Below, in pieces: positions 7,979-17,301 of a stretch of 64,000 bases of DNA (position 1 is the first letter of the stretch; each line of letters starts with the position of its first letter). The stretch covers positions 1 to 64,000 of the forward strand of contig JBOGEN010000107.1 in the NCBI GenBank assembly GCA_050743265.1, given 5' to 3'. A program made the translations under genes and the position numbers. The notes beneath the pieces were generated by a model that had not been told where the DNA came from, made no database searches, and saw nothing but the letters and a program-made list of their open reading frames with translations. The DNA is from JBOGEN01 sp050743265. Its GTDB lineage: Bacteria; Actinomycetota; Actinomycetes; JBOGEN01.

Positions 7979-8911
7979 ATGACGGAGCCCTATCCGCGCG
8001 ACCTGGTCGGCTACGGCGCCCGGCCACCGGACCCGCAATGGCCGGCGGGGGCCCGCGTTGCCGTCAGCTTCGTGCTCAACTACGAAGAGGGCGCGGAGAA
8101 CACGCCCCTGAACGGCGACGCCGTGGCCGAGTCGTTGATCAACGAGGTTCCGACGCTGCCTGTGCCGGGTGTGCGCAACGTCAGCACGGAGTCGTTCTAC
8201 GACTACGGCGCCCGTGCCGGGGTGTGGCGAATCCTGCGCATGTTCGAGCGTGCCGAGATGCCGTTGACCGTCTTCGCCGTCGGCCAGGCGATCGCGGCCA
8301 ACCCGGAGGTCGGTCGCGCGTGCACGGAGCTCGGGTACGAGGTGGCCAGCCATCACTGGCGCTGGATCGACTACTCGGCAATGGAGGAAGACACCGAGAG
8401 GGACCACGTCCGCTGGTCGATCGAGGCGATCGAGGCGGCGACCGGTGCGAAGCCCCGGGGGTGGTACGCGGGGCGGTCGAGCCTGCAGAGCCGTCGGCTC
8501 GCGGTCGAGGCCGGATGCTTCACCTACGACAGCGATGCCTATGACGACGACCTTCCCCATTGGACCGAGGTCAGCGGGCAGCCGTTGCTGGTGGTCCCGT
8601 ACGCACTCGACACCAACGACACGAAGTTCATGCTGGGCCGGGGCTTCGGCGGAGGTGACTTCGAGACCTACCTGCGCCGAGCCTTCGACCACCTGTACGC
8701 CGAAGGCAGCGATGCCCCGAAGATGATGAGCGTGGGGCTCCATTGCCGCGTCACGGGCAGGCCTGGGCGGGTGGCTGCGCTCGGCACCTTTCTCGACTAC
8801 CTCGCCAGGTTCGACGACGTGTGGATCTGCCGCCGCGAAGAGATCGCTTCACACTGGTACGCCGTCCATCCGTACGGGAGGGGATCCCCACCCCGCAGCG
8901 CGCCAGCCTGA
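7979..8911 (+). CDS. puuE: PuuE-type allantoinase / polysaccharide deacetylase-fold protein
   Basis: 310 aa. YPRDLVGYGARPPDPQWP at the start and VSFVLNYEEGAENTPLNGD are signatures of the PuuE family, cofactor-independent allantoinases with a polysaccharide-deacetylase (NodB) fold that hydrolyse allantoin to allantoate. Further conserved blocks are ESFYDYGARAGVWRILRMF, PLTVFAVGQA, EVASHHWRWIDY and DDDLPHW, and the length is normal. I prefer the ATG giving MTEPYPRDL; an in-frame ATG eight codons upstream is possible. No other purine or ureide gene is nearby, so the substrate is from family knowledge and could be a related cyclic amide. Confidence 0.85.
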   Translation: MTEPYPRDLVGYGARPPDPQWPAGARVAVSFVLNYEEGAENTPLNGDAVAESLINEVPTLPVPGVRNVSTESFYDYGARAGVWRILRMFERAEMPLTVFAVGQAIAANPEVGRACTELGYEVASHHWRWIDYSAMEEDTERDHVRWSIEAIEAATGAKPRGWYAGRSSLQSRRLAVEAGCFTYDSDAYDDDLPHWTEVSGQPLLVVPYALDTNDTKFMLGRGFGGGDFETYLRRAFDHLYAEGSDAPKMMSVGLHCRVTGRPGRVAALGTFLDYLARFDDVWICRREEIASHWYAVHPYGRGSPPRSAPA

Positions 8912-8931
8912 CGGCCCGGTATCCGCGGCCA

Positions 8932-10089
8932 CTACTGGACGAGCTTGGTGAACGCGGCGTTGAGCGTCCTGTCCTCCTTGGCGGTGAACCCGCGGAAGGA
9001 GTGTGACCGGGCCAGGACATCCCGGCTCGGGAAGATCAGCTCGTTGTTCGCCACCTCGGGGTCGGTCTCCAGCAGGGCCTCCCGCGAGCCCACGACGGGG
9101 GAGATGTAGTTGACCCAGGCCTCCACCTCGGCCATGACCTCCGGGTCGTAGTAGAAGTTGATCAGCTTTTCCGCATTGGTGCGGTGACGGGCGTAGCGGG
9201 GAATCACGAAGTTGTCCGACCACGCGATGTGACCGTCGGTAGGCAAGGTGAAGCCGAGATCGGGGTTCTCCGCCTGCAGCCCCACCATGTCGCCGCTGTA
9301 GGCCAGGCAGGCCGCGATATCGCCGGACGAGAGACCGTTGAGGTAGTCGTTGCCGGTGAACCCCTTCAGCTGCGCGGAGTCCTTGACCTCGGTCAGCCTG
9401 TCGATCGCCCGGGCGAACTGGGCCGAGGTGAACGTGGCGGGGTTGATGCCCATCGACAGCATCGTGGAGCCAACGGTGTCGCCCACGTCGGTGAGGAGCG
9501 TCACCTTGCCCTTGAGCTGGCTGTCGGTGAAGAGCTGCTCGATGGACTCGACCGTGCCCCCGGCGGCCTTCGTGTTGTAGCCGATTCCGGTGAAACCGCT
9601 CTGCCACGGCAGTGAGTACCGCCGCTGCGGGTCGAACGGTGGCTTGGCGAGCGACGGCTGCAGGTTCTCGCGGTTGGGGATGTTCTCCGGACGCAGCGGG
9701 AGCAGGCAGTCCTCCCGAATCAGACGCGCAACGATCCAGTCCGTGCTGCACCAGACGTCACGAGCGAGCTGGCGGCCGCGCTTGAGCGCCCGCATGGCGG
9801 GGGCGACGAACTGCTCGTTGTCGTAGTAGTCCGTCGTGTAGTTCACGCGGATACCGGTCTTCTCGGTGAAACGCTGCAGTGTGGGGTAGTCGCCGAGGTC
9901 GTCACCGGCGTCGATGTACTCCGGCCAGTTCGACCAGTTGACCACTTTCTCCTTGGCGGACAGGTCTGCCCGGGAGGCAGGGGGTTCCGGATCCGACCAC
10001 GACCAGTCGCAGGATGCGAGCATGGCGGCCAGCCCGCCACCGAGGAGCAGCTCACGGCGGCTGACCAGTCCGGGCCTTACGGGCGTCAT
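8932..10089 (-). CDS. PotD/PotF-like extracellular solute-binding lipoprotein
   Basis: 385 aa. The start SRRELLLGGGLAAMLASC combines a twin-arginine-like pair with a lipobox, so it is probably a lipoprotein whose mature N-terminus is Cys near residue 27. The body is a type 2 periplasmic-binding fold of the spermidine/putrescine class: VVNWSNWPEYID, GIRVNYTTDYYDNEQFVAP, DVWCSTDWIVARLI, LPWQSGFTGIGYN, IAACLAYSGDMVGLQ. It overlaps the upstream SBP-VWA gene by 4 bp and shares its operon, but no ABC permease or ATPase is present, so either the transporter is elsewhere or the protein acts as a sensor. Polyamine binding is a family-level guess. Confidence 0.88.
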   Translation of the reverse strand: MTPVRPGLVSRRELLLGGGLAAMLASCDWSWSDPEPPASRADLSAKEKVVNWSNWPEYIDAGDDLGDYPTLQRFTEKTGIRVNYTTDYYDNEQFVAPAMRALKRGRQLARDVWCSTDWIVARLIREDCLLPLRPENIPNRENLQPSLAKPPFDPQRRYSLPWQSGFTGIGYNTKAAGGTVESIEQLFTDSQLKGKVTLLTDVGDTVGSTMLSMGINPATFTSAQFARAIDRLTEVKDSAQLKGFTGNDYLNGLSSGDIAACLAYSGDMVGLQAENPDLGFTLPTDGHIAWSDNFVIPRYARHRTNAEKLINFYYDPEVMAEVEAWVNYISPVVGSREALLETDPEVANNELIFPSRDVLARSHSFRGFTAKEDRTLNAAFTKLVQ

Positions 10090-11768
10090 GTCCCCGCCTC
10101 GATGACGGTGTGGAGGAAGACGTCGCGGATGTCGGACGCCGTGTCGACCGTGTACTCCGCGCCTCCGGTCGCCGCCGAGATCCGCTTCAGCGTCGCTGTG
10201 TCGGCGTCGGGCCCGATCGCGATCGTGAAGATCGGCAGTGGCTGAGAGGAGCTGCGGGTCTCCTTGAGCCTGGTGAGCAGGTCATCCAGTGTCATGCCCG
10301 GCAAGGTGTTGGCGCCGTCGGTCACGAGCACCACCGAGTTGTACCGCTGCGGGTCAAAGTCCTTCCGCACGGCCTGAAAGGCGTCCCAGGCCGTTCTGTA
10401 CAGGCCCGTGTCGCCCAGGCGCTCGGTCAGGCGCGATAGCTGGTCGGTCTGGGTGCTGAGCGCCTGACGGCGCGCGTCCGCGTCGTCCGGTGAGCCGACG
10501 GTTCCCAGCGGCACCAGTTCGCGCCACGGGCGCGAGCCGGTCAGATTCGTGGAGAAGGCCCACATGCCCAACTGCGCCGTGTCGGGAAGGTATTCGACGA
10601 CATCCGCGGCGGCTGCCGCGGCGAAACGGATCTTGTCGCCGCCGTCGTCGGCCATCGACCCCGAGACGTCGACCACCATGAGGGTCCGGTTCTGGCGCTG
10701 GGCCGCCGACCACACGCGGAAGGCGTCGACGACCTGCGCGTCGCTCGCCTGAGGCAGCGACCGCACCTCTGCTGTCGGCGCGATGCCGTCGAAGTCGACC
10801 GTCGTCGAGAAGGCGTCACCGTCGGCGTTGCGCAGCCCATGCGCTCGCAGCGTGCGCTGCGCCGGGGATCCGTAGAGGGAGGAGACGAACTCCTGGACAG
10901 CGGCGACGTGCGCCCCATGCTGCGTCGCCGGCGTGAACTGGACGACCGGGAAGTCGAGCGACATGCCCTCCCCGCTCGGATAGACGGAGTCGACCTTCAT
11001 CGGTCCGGGTCCGGAGTTCGCCTCGATGACGGCGTGCTCGCTGGCGGGAAACGGCTGCGAGGTCGACGACCGCGGCTTGGCCATCCCCTCGGCGTCACCT
11101 GTCAGGACGGTGGACGAGAGCGCGACGAGGCTCGAGACGAGCGCGCGTGTCGGTGAGCCGGACGCACTGCCGAACGCGTCCTGCGCTGTGGCCAGGGTCA
11201 GCAACCCGGCCGTGCTCTGCTCCGGGTCCACCACGGCGAGAGGCGTCTCTCCCGAGAGCACCTCGGACCAGCCGCCGTCCAATGCCGACAGGGAGTCCGC
11301 GTCGTCCGCCGGTGCCGCGACGACGATCGGCGAGCTCGCGATGGACGGTGACACCCAAGCGCTCTGGACAGGCGTGTTCTCCCCGTTCGTGTCGCGCCTC
11401 AGTTGCTGGACCCACTGGGAGGAGTCGGGAACCCAGACGTCCGGCGGGTCCACGTTCGGCTTTGCGAGCTCGGCCACGGACTCGGCGCTGGTGCTGCTGG
11501 TCACGTGCACGGACGGGCAGGCGCCATCGCGCGCGCCCCGCTTCGCCCATGCCGCCCGCAGTGCGGGGGCCACGCTCGGGGCCGCGGTCACCTCGACGTC
11601 CTGGCCCGCGCAGTCCGACTGAGCGCGTACGAGGCCGACGACGGCGAGGGGTGCCAGGGCCACGAGCAGCACGGGCAGCGCGACACGTCGGAGCGCTCGG
11701 GACGAGCGAAGATTCCCCCGGGGACGACCTCTCGCGCGGAGGCCGGACGCGCTGTGACGCCCTGTCAT
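10086..11768 (-). CDS. secreted solute-binding domain fused to von Willebrand A domain
   Basis: 560 aa. One N-terminal hydrophobic segment (VALPVLLVALAPLAVVGLV) anchors or exports it. Residues ~50-330 resemble an extracellular solute-binding fold (VTAAPSVAPALRAAW, DVWVPDSSQWVQQL, SPIVVAAP, GLLTLATAQDAFG). From ~360 there is a VWA domain with a complete MIDAS: MVVDVSGSMADD, a Thr/Ser in STNLTGS, and VVLVTDGAN. VWA domains bind metal and mediate protein contacts. The 4-bp overlap with the PotD-like gene makes a stable two-protein complex at the cell surface plausible. The role is unknown. Confidence 0.85.
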   Translation of the reverse strand: MTGRHSASGLRARGRPRGNLRSSRALRRVALPVLLVALAPLAVVGLVRAQSDCAGQDVEVTAAPSVAPALRAAWAKRGARDGACPSVHVTSSTSAESVAELAKPNVDPPDVWVPDSSQWVQQLRRDTNGENTPVQSAWVSPSIASSPIVVAAPADDADSLSALDGGWSEVLSGETPLAVVDPEQSTAGLLTLATAQDAFGSASGSPTRALVSSLVALSSTVLTGDAEGMAKPRSSTSQPFPASEHAVIEANSGPGPMKVDSVYPSGEGMSLDFPVVQFTPATQHGAHVAAVQEFVSSLYGSPAQRTLRAHGLRNADGDAFSTTVDFDGIAPTAEVRSLPQASDAQVVDAFRVWSAAQRQNRTLMVVDVSGSMADDGGDKIRFAAAAAADVVEYLPDTAQLGMWAFSTNLTGSRPWRELVPLGTVGSPDDADARRQALSTQTDQLSRLTERLGDTGLYRTAWDAFQAVRKDFDPQRYNSVVLVTDGANTLPGMTLDDLLTRLKETRSSSQPLPIFTIAIGPDADTATLKRISAATGGAEYTVDTASDIRDVFLHTVIEAGT

Positions 11769-12209
11769 GAGTTGCGTACGCCCCGTTCCGGATTTCCTCG
11801 GTCATCGGTGCGACACAGTGTGAGAGAACTGCGCCAACGGCTGGACCACAACTTGACACAATTCTCCGCGCATTTCACCTGGAGTATCGCCGTGTGAATA
11901 CCCGGACACCATCCGTGAGCGTCGCCTGCCTTCGCCGAATAGCCCGCGCATTACCCGAGGGGATCGTCCACGGCGACGGCGCTGCCTTCCCCGGCATGTG
12001 AGGCGAGCTGCCGCTCGATGGGTGACTAGCCTCTCCAGCCCGCCTGAGGGGGTCTCGGGTGGCTGGTTGAGGCGCCTGGCCGAGGGCGAGGAAGTCAACC
12101 GGTCGCGCCTGTCGATTTCGGCCGATCCCGTTCGATGCATCGGTGACACCTGACGCGAGCTGGACGGCATCGGACCCGTCGGGCTCCACGAGGATCCAAG
12201 GAGTTCGTG
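11769..12209. other. intergenic region between SBP-VWA operon and DHA2 pump
   Basis: A divergent gap of about 440 bp with no convincing coding frame. It carries TTGACA near 11853 on the plus strand, but no clear -10 at the right spacing. A good ribosome-binding site AAGGAG precedes the pump start. Nothing else recognisable. Confidence 0.4.
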
Positions 12210-13814
12210 ATGCGCGACGTAGGTTGCGAGGTCGTGTCCGCGACCGGCCGCCGGGAGTGGCTCGGCGTCGGTGTGCTGGCTCTGACGGCGCTGCTGCTGT
12301 CCCTCGACGTGAGCGTCCTGTACCTGGCCTTGCCACGGCTGAGTGCGGATCTGGGTGCGGACGCGACGCAGCAGCTGTGGATCCTGGACATCTACTCGTT
12401 CCTGCTGGCCGGGTTCCTCGTGACCATGGGCAATCTCGGTGACCGGATCGGCCGCCGGAAGCTGCTGCTCATCGGCGCCACCGCGTTCGGCGTGGCCTCC
12501 GTCGTCGCGGCGTACGCGACGAGCCCGGGCCTGCTGATCGTCGCGAGGGCGGCGCTGGGAGTCGCCGGGGCGACGCTGATGCCGTCGAGCATGGCGCTGA
12601 TCCGCAACATGTTCCCCGACCCCCAGAAGATGGGAGTCGCCATCGGAGTGTGGTTCAGCTGCTTCATGGGCGGCATGGCGCTGGGTCCGCTGGTCGGCGG
12701 GGCGCTGCTCGAGATGTTCTGGTGGGGCTCGGCGTTCCTGCTCGGGGTCCCGTTCATGGCTCTGCTGCTGGTCACCGGGCCGGTGCTGCTTCCGGAGTAC
12801 CGCAACCGGGCGGCCGGGCGCTTGGACCTTGCCAGCGTCCTCATGTCGCTGGCTGCGATCCTGCCGCTCGTCTTCGGCCTCAAGGAGGTGGCCCGCGGCG
12901 GCGACGTCCGGTCGGCCGTGGCCGCCGTGTTGGCGGGGGCCGTCTTCGCGGTGCTGTTCTGCCGTCGGCAGCGGCGGCTGGCTGACCCGCTCCTGGACCT
13001 GAGCCTGTTCACGAACCGTACGTTCAGTACGGCGCTGACGATCATGCTGCTCGGCGGCGTCGTCATGGCCGGGGTGTCGTTCATGGCCACCCAGTACCTC
13101 CAGCTGGTCGCGCGCCTGTCGCCGCTCGAGGCGGGGACCTGGATGCTCCCGTCCAACATCGGGCTGCTGGCCGGGTCGACGCTCGCGCCGGTCCTCGCGC
13201 GCCGGCTGTCCATGGGGAGGGTCATCTCGTCCGGTCTGGTGATCTGCGGCCTCGGCCTGCTGCTGCACACGCAGGTCGGTCAGCTGGGCGGGCTGACGCT
13301 GGTGGTGACCGGTCTGACGCTCGCGTCGTTCGGCATCATGCTGCCCGCCACGCTGACGATGGGCCTGCTGATGGGAGCCGCCCCACCGGAGAAGGCCGGC
13401 TCGGCCGCGTCGGTGTCGGAGACGAGCGCCGAGTTCGGCGTCGCAGCAGGCGTGGCGGCACTGGGCAGCCTCGGAACCTTCGTGTACCGGAGCCAGCTCG
13501 ACAGCGGCGCACCCGCCGGTGTTCCGGCGGCTGCCGCCGAGGCGGCAGGTCAGAGCCTGGCCGGCGCCGTCGAGGTCGCCGAGAGCCTCCCCGCTCATCT
13601 GGGCGTGCCCCTGCTCGACAGTGCGCACCACGCCTTCAACGACGGCCTGAACGTCGTCGGCGGAACCGGTGCGGTGATCTTCCTCGTCCTGGCCGCAGTC
13701 GCGGCGTACGTCGTGAGGGGCGAGGGCAGCACCACGCAGGCGGGCACCTCCGCCGACCTGGACGCCACGGACGAGAGCGAGCCGACGAGCGAGACGGCGA
13801 CCGTGGCGGCATAG
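12210..13814 (+). CDS. DHA2-family MFS multidrug efflux pump (14 TM)
   Basis: 534 aa. The first segments LGVGVLALTALLLSLDVSVL and the motif GNLGDRIGRRKLLLIG (motif A) identify the major facilitator superfamily; the length and the early acidic LDVSVLYLALP are typical of the 14-helix DHA2 branch (SmvA/EmrB/QacA-like) that extrudes cationic drugs and disinfectants with protons. ATG was chosen over the adjacent upstream GTG because AAGGAG then sits at proper spacing. The C-terminus ends in an acidic Ser/Thr-rich tail. A strong hairpin follows the stop. No regulator is adjacent. Confidence 0.9.
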   Translation: MRDVGCEVVSATGRREWLGVGVLALTALLLSLDVSVLYLALPRLSADLGADATQQLWILDIYSFLLAGFLVTMGNLGDRIGRRKLLLIGATAFGVASVVAAYATSPGLLIVARAALGVAGATLMPSSMALIRNMFPDPQKMGVAIGVWFSCFMGGMALGPLVGGALLEMFWWGSAFLLGVPFMALLLVTGPVLLPEYRNRAAGRLDLASVLMSLAAILPLVFGLKEVARGGDVRSAVAAVLAGAVFAVLFCRRQRRLADPLLDLSLFTNRTFSTALTIMLLGGVVMAGVSFMATQYLQLVARLSPLEAGTWMLPSNIGLLAGSTLAPVLARRLSMGRVISSGLVICGLGLLLHTQVGQLGGLTLVVTGLTLASFGIMLPATLTMGLLMGAAPPEKAGSAASVSETSAEFGVAAGVAALGSLGTFVYRSQLDSGAPAGVPAAAAEAAGQSLAGAVEVAESLPAHLGVPLLDSAHHAFNDGLNVVGGTGAVIFLVLAAVAAYVVRGEGSTTQAGTSADLDATDESEPTSETATVAA

Positions 13815-13826
13815 CGAGACAACCGC

Positions 13827-13858
13827 CCGCATCCCGAAGCACACTCGGCGGGATGCGG
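13827..13858 (+). terminator. Rho-independent-type terminator of DHA2 pump gene
   Basis: CCGCATCCCG, a 12-nt loop, and CGGGATGCGG form a perfect 10-bp stem starting 13 bp after the pump stop codon. There is no T-run, as usual for actinomycetes. Confidence 0.65.
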
Positions 13859-13899
13859 CCGGAGAGGTTCTCAGACGACAGGCCAGGAAGGGAGACACC

Positions 13900-14493
13900 G
13901 TGTCCGCAACCGTTCTCTACATGTCCATGTCCCTCGACGGATTCATCGCCGGGCCCAACGAGGGGCCGGGCAACGGGCTGGGCGACGGCGGGCATCGCCT
14001 GCACGAGTGGGTCTTGACGGACGGCGTCGTCGACAACAAGGCCCGTGGAGCGGGCGTCAACGGCCAGGTGGTCGACGAGTTCATGGCGACGGGGGCGGTC
14101 GTCGCCGGCCGCGGGACCTTCGAGCCCGCGGACGGCTGGGGCGGCGACCACCACCACGGCGTCCCGATCTTCGTCCTGACCCGCCGTGAGCCCGGCAGCG
14201 AGACGGAGCAGTGGCCGCTGGTGACCTACGTGTCCGACGTCACGACGGCCATGACCGAGGCCAAGCGGGCCGCAGGCGACAAGAACGTGCTGGTCCACGG
14301 CGCCGGCACCGCCCGGCTCGCGCTCGCTGCCGGCGTCCTCGACGAGCTCGAGATCCATCTCATCCCGGTACTCCTCGGCCAAGGGCGCCGTCTCTTCGAC
14401 GAGCGCGGTCCCGAGCACGTCGAGCTGGAGCGCACCCGGATCCTCGAGGGGGAGGCCGGTGTCGTCCACATGCACTACCGGGTCCAGCGCTGA
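13900..14493 (+). CDS. dihydrofolate reductase-fold (RibD C-terminal) family protein
   Basis: 197 aa, GTG start with GGAAGGGAG upstream. MSMSLDGFIAGPNEGPGNGL, VVAGRGTFEPADGWGG, VPIFVLTRR, NVLVHGAGTARLALAAGVLDE and HLIPVLLGQGRRLFDE are the canonical blocks of the DHFR/RibD_C superfamily. It is longer in the first loop than the copy at 1.8 kb, so they are paralogous subfamilies rather than a recent duplication. A reductase function is implied by the fold; the substrate is unknown. Confidence 0.88.
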   Translation: MSATVLYMSMSLDGFIAGPNEGPGNGLGDGGHRLHEWVLTDGVVDNKARGAGVNGQVVDEFMATGAVVAGRGTFEPADGWGGDHHHGVPIFVLTRREPGSETEQWPLVTYVSDVTTAMTEAKRAAGDKNVLVHGAGTARLALAAGVLDELEIHLIPVLLGQGRRLFDERGPEHVELERTRILEGEAGVVHMHYRVQR

Positions 14494-14505
14494 GGTCGCC
14501 GGCGG

Positions 14506-14520
14506 GCGTCCGTCGGACGC
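14506..14520 (+). terminator. weak hairpin after DHFR-fold gene
   Basis: GCGTCC-GTC-GGACGC, a 6-bp stem 12 bp after the stop. It is short and has no T-run. The remaining ~195 bp to the glycan cluster shows nothing recognisable. Confidence 0.35.
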
Positions 14521-14715
14521 GATGACGGGCAGGGCGAGGCCGCGGTCCCTGGCCGTCGCTGCCGTGCCGCGCGGGTGTCGCCTCCTCACCGGACACGAGC
14601 CCTTCCGCTGATCAAAGCCGGGTGTTCGCTGGAGCGACACCTTCCCGCCGCGTCCGTGGGCGACCTTGTCGACGAGCGGAGATGACCGCTGCCTGAGATC
14701 GGCCGTGGAGGACGT

Positions 14716-15825
14716 GTGACCAGACAGTTCAGCACCTGCAGTCCCCATCCCCCGGACGGGGACGACGGCGCCCGCGTCTGGGTGGAGTCGCCCCTGCAGA
14801 TGCTCTCGGCCGTGGAGTGCTTTCACCGCGGCCTTCTGGGCAACCGCGCGGACCTCGTCCCTCGCCAGGGATCGCCCAGCATGACCCGTACGGCCTCTGA
14901 GCTCTCCGGCCTGGGGCTGCCCCAGGGGCTGCGCATCGCCAGCCCGGCAGGCACGCCACCGAGGTTCCCCCGTCACGGGGCCTGGGGGGTCGGCGACCCG
15001 TTCTCCGGCCAGGTCCAGAGGCGATGGCTCTTCTCGCCCCCGCGCCACGACCTGGTGCTCGTGGATGACGGGCTGGCCACGGTGCACCTGCTCGATCTGC
15101 TGTCCCGCCCGCGACCCGCGCCGATCGTCCGCGCCCGTGCCCGACCCACCCCCGCCCGGGTCGCGCTCGCTCGCGTGACGGCCTCGCGGCTGCTTGCCGC
15201 GGCGAACGCCGGTCGGCTCGTGGTGTTCACGGCCCTGGCGGTCGAGGACGGCCTGGCGCGAGAGGTGTCCGAGCTCGGCGTACGCCTCGTCCCTCACGAC
15301 TTCGGCTGGCTTCGATCGCAGCCCAGCCCCGCGGCGCCCAGCGAACGGCTGGTGGTTCTCGGTACGTCCCTCGTGGCCAATGGCCTGGTCCACGCGGAGC
15401 CCTACCTGGCGTGGATGCGGGAGCTCGCACGTCACGGTGCGGTGGCCTACTACCCGCACCCCCGCGAGGACGCGCGCACACTGGACCGGCTGCGGGCGTA
15501 TCCGGGTGTCGGCGTCAGGGACCTGGGGGCGCCGGCGGAGGTGCAGCTTCGCGGTCTCGGGCCCCGCCACCGGCTGCTGAGCCTGCCCTCTACCGCCGTC
15601 ACGTCGCTTCGTCTCCTTCTCGCCCCCGCAGGGGCCGTCGTCGATGGCCTCAGGGTGCCGGAGGCCTGGTGGACAAGCCGGGTGCCGACCGAACTCCGTG
15701 CCCACCTCAACCTCACGGTCACGGGGGCTGACCAGGGCTGTCGGCGACAGGAGGCCCCTGCGCCACCGTCCCAAGGGATCCTCCCGCTGGACGCGGCCGC
15801 TCCCCGCGGGCTGCTCACCCCGTAG
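14716..15825 (+). CDS. polysialyltransferase/GT52-like glycosyltransferase
   Basis: 369 aa. The N-terminal VWVESPLQMLSAVECFHRG matches the (T/S)PLQ start of sialyltransferase-like families (GT52 and the bacterial polysialyltransferase group), and AYYPHPREDART is the conserved HPR/HPE region that binds the CMP-sugar in this superfamily. Between them LVLVDDGLATVHLLDLL fits the D-E/D-G motif. A GT-B fold enzyme transferring a nonulosonic acid is therefore likely, consistent with the synthase and CMP-activating genes 6-9 kb away. It is the first gene of a plus-strand run of four, and the C-terminal ~40 residues are low complexity. Exact donor and acceptor are unknown. Confidence 0.65.
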   Translation: MTRQFSTCSPHPPDGDDGARVWVESPLQMLSAVECFHRGLLGNRADLVPRQGSPSMTRTASELSGLGLPQGLRIASPAGTPPRFPRHGAWGVGDPFSGQVQRRWLFSPPRHDLVLVDDGLATVHLLDLLSRPRPAPIVRARARPTPARVALARVTASRLLAAANAGRLVVFTALAVEDGLAREVSELGVRLVPHDFGWLRSQPSPAAPSERLVVLGTSLVANGLVHAEPYLAWMRELARHGAVAYYPHPREDARTLDRLRAYPGVGVRDLGAPAEVQLRGLGPRHRLLSLPSTAVTSLRLLLAPAGAVVDGLRVPEAWWTSRVPTELRAHLNLTVTGADQGCRRQEAPAPPSQGILPLDAAAPRGLLTP

Positions 15826-15855
15826 CCACCTCTGCGAGGGCGACAGGAGGGAACG

Positions 15856-17247
15856 GTGAGCGACGTCAGCGCTGCGGCTGGGCACGTGACCACGCGCGTC
15901 CTGGCCGTGGCCGACTCCGACTCGTACCTGAAGTGGGCCGCAGCGCTGCTCGATGACCTCCCCGACCGGTGGGAGCGACGACTCGTCGTCGTGCGCTCGC
16001 CGATCGCGCCCACCTCACGACAGGTCGCCGCGGCGACCACTACGACCGGCAGGGCGGGACGCCCCCCACCGGTCGTGACGACCCGCGCCCTGCGGCGGCT
16101 TGCCGAGCGCTACCGACCGGATGCCCTGCTGCTGGCGTGTACGGGCCCGGTCGTGGACCTGCTGGCGAACGTGACGCTGACCGGGTTGAGCCGGCGACCG
16201 GTCCTGGTGTCCGGTCTGCCGGGCATCGCCGTTCCCGCCTCGGCGAGGGCTTGGCTGTACCGCTCGTCCGTCGACCTGGTCGTGGTGCACAGCCTGCGGG
16301 AGGTGTGCGACGTCACCGAGCTCGGCCATGCGCTGGGCGCAGCCGGGACGGTCGGACTGGCCCGGCTGCCCTTCCTCTCACGGAGCGGTGCGCCGGGCCA
16401 CGGAGTCCGTGGCGAAGGGTCGCGCGACGGGCCCGCTGGCGCAGGTGCGTCCCGGCGGGACCAGGTGGTCTTCGCCGTCCAGTCCCTGGTGCCAGCCCGC
16501 GGAGAGGACCGCGAACGCGTCCTCCGCGCGCTTGCGGCGCTCGCCGAGCAGCGCCCTGACCTGAAGGTCGTGGTGAAGCTCCGGTCGACCGACGGGGAGA
16601 TGCAGACCCATCGCGAGCACCTCCCGTACCGCGAGCTGTGGGACGGTCTCGTGGCCGCCGGAGACGTGCGCGCCGGTGCGGTGGTCTTCGAGACGGGCGA
16701 GATGCGCGGCCACCTGGAACGGGCCGCCGGGTTCGTGACAGTCGGCTCGACCGCGGCGCTCGAGGCGATCGCCATGTCCGTGCCTCTGCTGGTTCTCTCC
16801 GACTTCTGGGTCAGCGACGACCTGCTCAACGTGGCGTTCGAGGGCAGCGGCTGCCTGGGCACGCTCGCGGACCTGGAGAAGGCCGACTTCCGCGTTCCTG
16901 ATCCCGGCTGGTGTGCCCGGAACTACTTCCACGACGCGTGCGCCGCGACCTGGCAGGACCTGCTGGTCGGGCTGCTCGGTGAGGCGCGTGCGGAGCGCCT
17001 GCCCGAAGCCACCTCCCTCCTGCAGGACGGAGCGTCGGTCTCGCGCCGTCGCCGGGCGCGGCTTCGGCTGATGGTCCCGCCGTCGCTGTACCGCGTCGCC
17101 GTGCGCGCGTCCCGCTGGTGTACGCGGGCCAGCCGCAGGGTCGGCCGGGATCTTCGGCGGAGACCCACACGGGGGACGAGGACGCACGAGAACACGCCGT
17201 CCCGTGCAACGGCGGGGGTGCCACCTCCGGACCGGGGCGCACCTTAG
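15856..17247 (+). CDS. DUF6716-like putative glycosyltransferase
   Basis: 463 aa, GTG start behind GGAGGGAAC. VLAVADSDSYLKWAAALL near the N-terminus, RPVLVSGLPGIAVPA, VVHSLREV, VVFAVQSLVPARGEDRERVL and AAGFVTVGSTAALEAIAMSV match the DUF6716 type found beside polysialyltransferase-like genes in actinomycetes. The second half looks like the nucleotide-sugar domain of a GT-B enzyme (VVVKLRS..., TVGSTAALEAI). The last ~90 residues are a basic tail rich in Arg. Its position between the transferase and the sulfotransferases suggests a role in assembling the same surface glycan. Confidence 0.6.
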   Translation: MSDVSAAAGHVTTRVLAVADSDSYLKWAAALLDDLPDRWERRLVVVRSPIAPTSRQVAAATTTTGRAGRPPPVVTTRALRRLAERYRPDALLLACTGPVVDLLANVTLTGLSRRPVLVSGLPGIAVPASARAWLYRSSVDLVVVHSLREVCDVTELGHALGAAGTVGLARLPFLSRSGAPGHGVRGEGSRDGPAGAGASRRDQVVFAVQSLVPARGEDRERVLRALAALAEQRPDLKVVVKLRSTDGEMQTHREHLPYRELWDGLVAAGDVRAGAVVFETGEMRGHLERAAGFVTVGSTAALEAIAMSVPLLVLSDFWVSDDLLNVAFEGSGCLGTLADLEKADFRVPDPGWCARNYFHDACAATWQDLLVGLLGEARAERLPEATSLLQDGASVSRRRRARLRLMVPPSLYRVAVRASRWCTRASRRVGRDLRRRPTRGTRTHENTPSRATAGVPPPDRGAP

Positions 17248-17301
17248 GCGCAGCCACCTGACCCACGACGACCCCGCAAGCCGTCCCCCGAGGAGCGACC
17301 C

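Noticed and set aside
11802..13898. A 698-codon minus-strand frame opposite the DHA2 pump
   Set aside because: Composition is low-complexity (Arg/Gln/His/Glu) and the plus strand clearly encodes the transporter.
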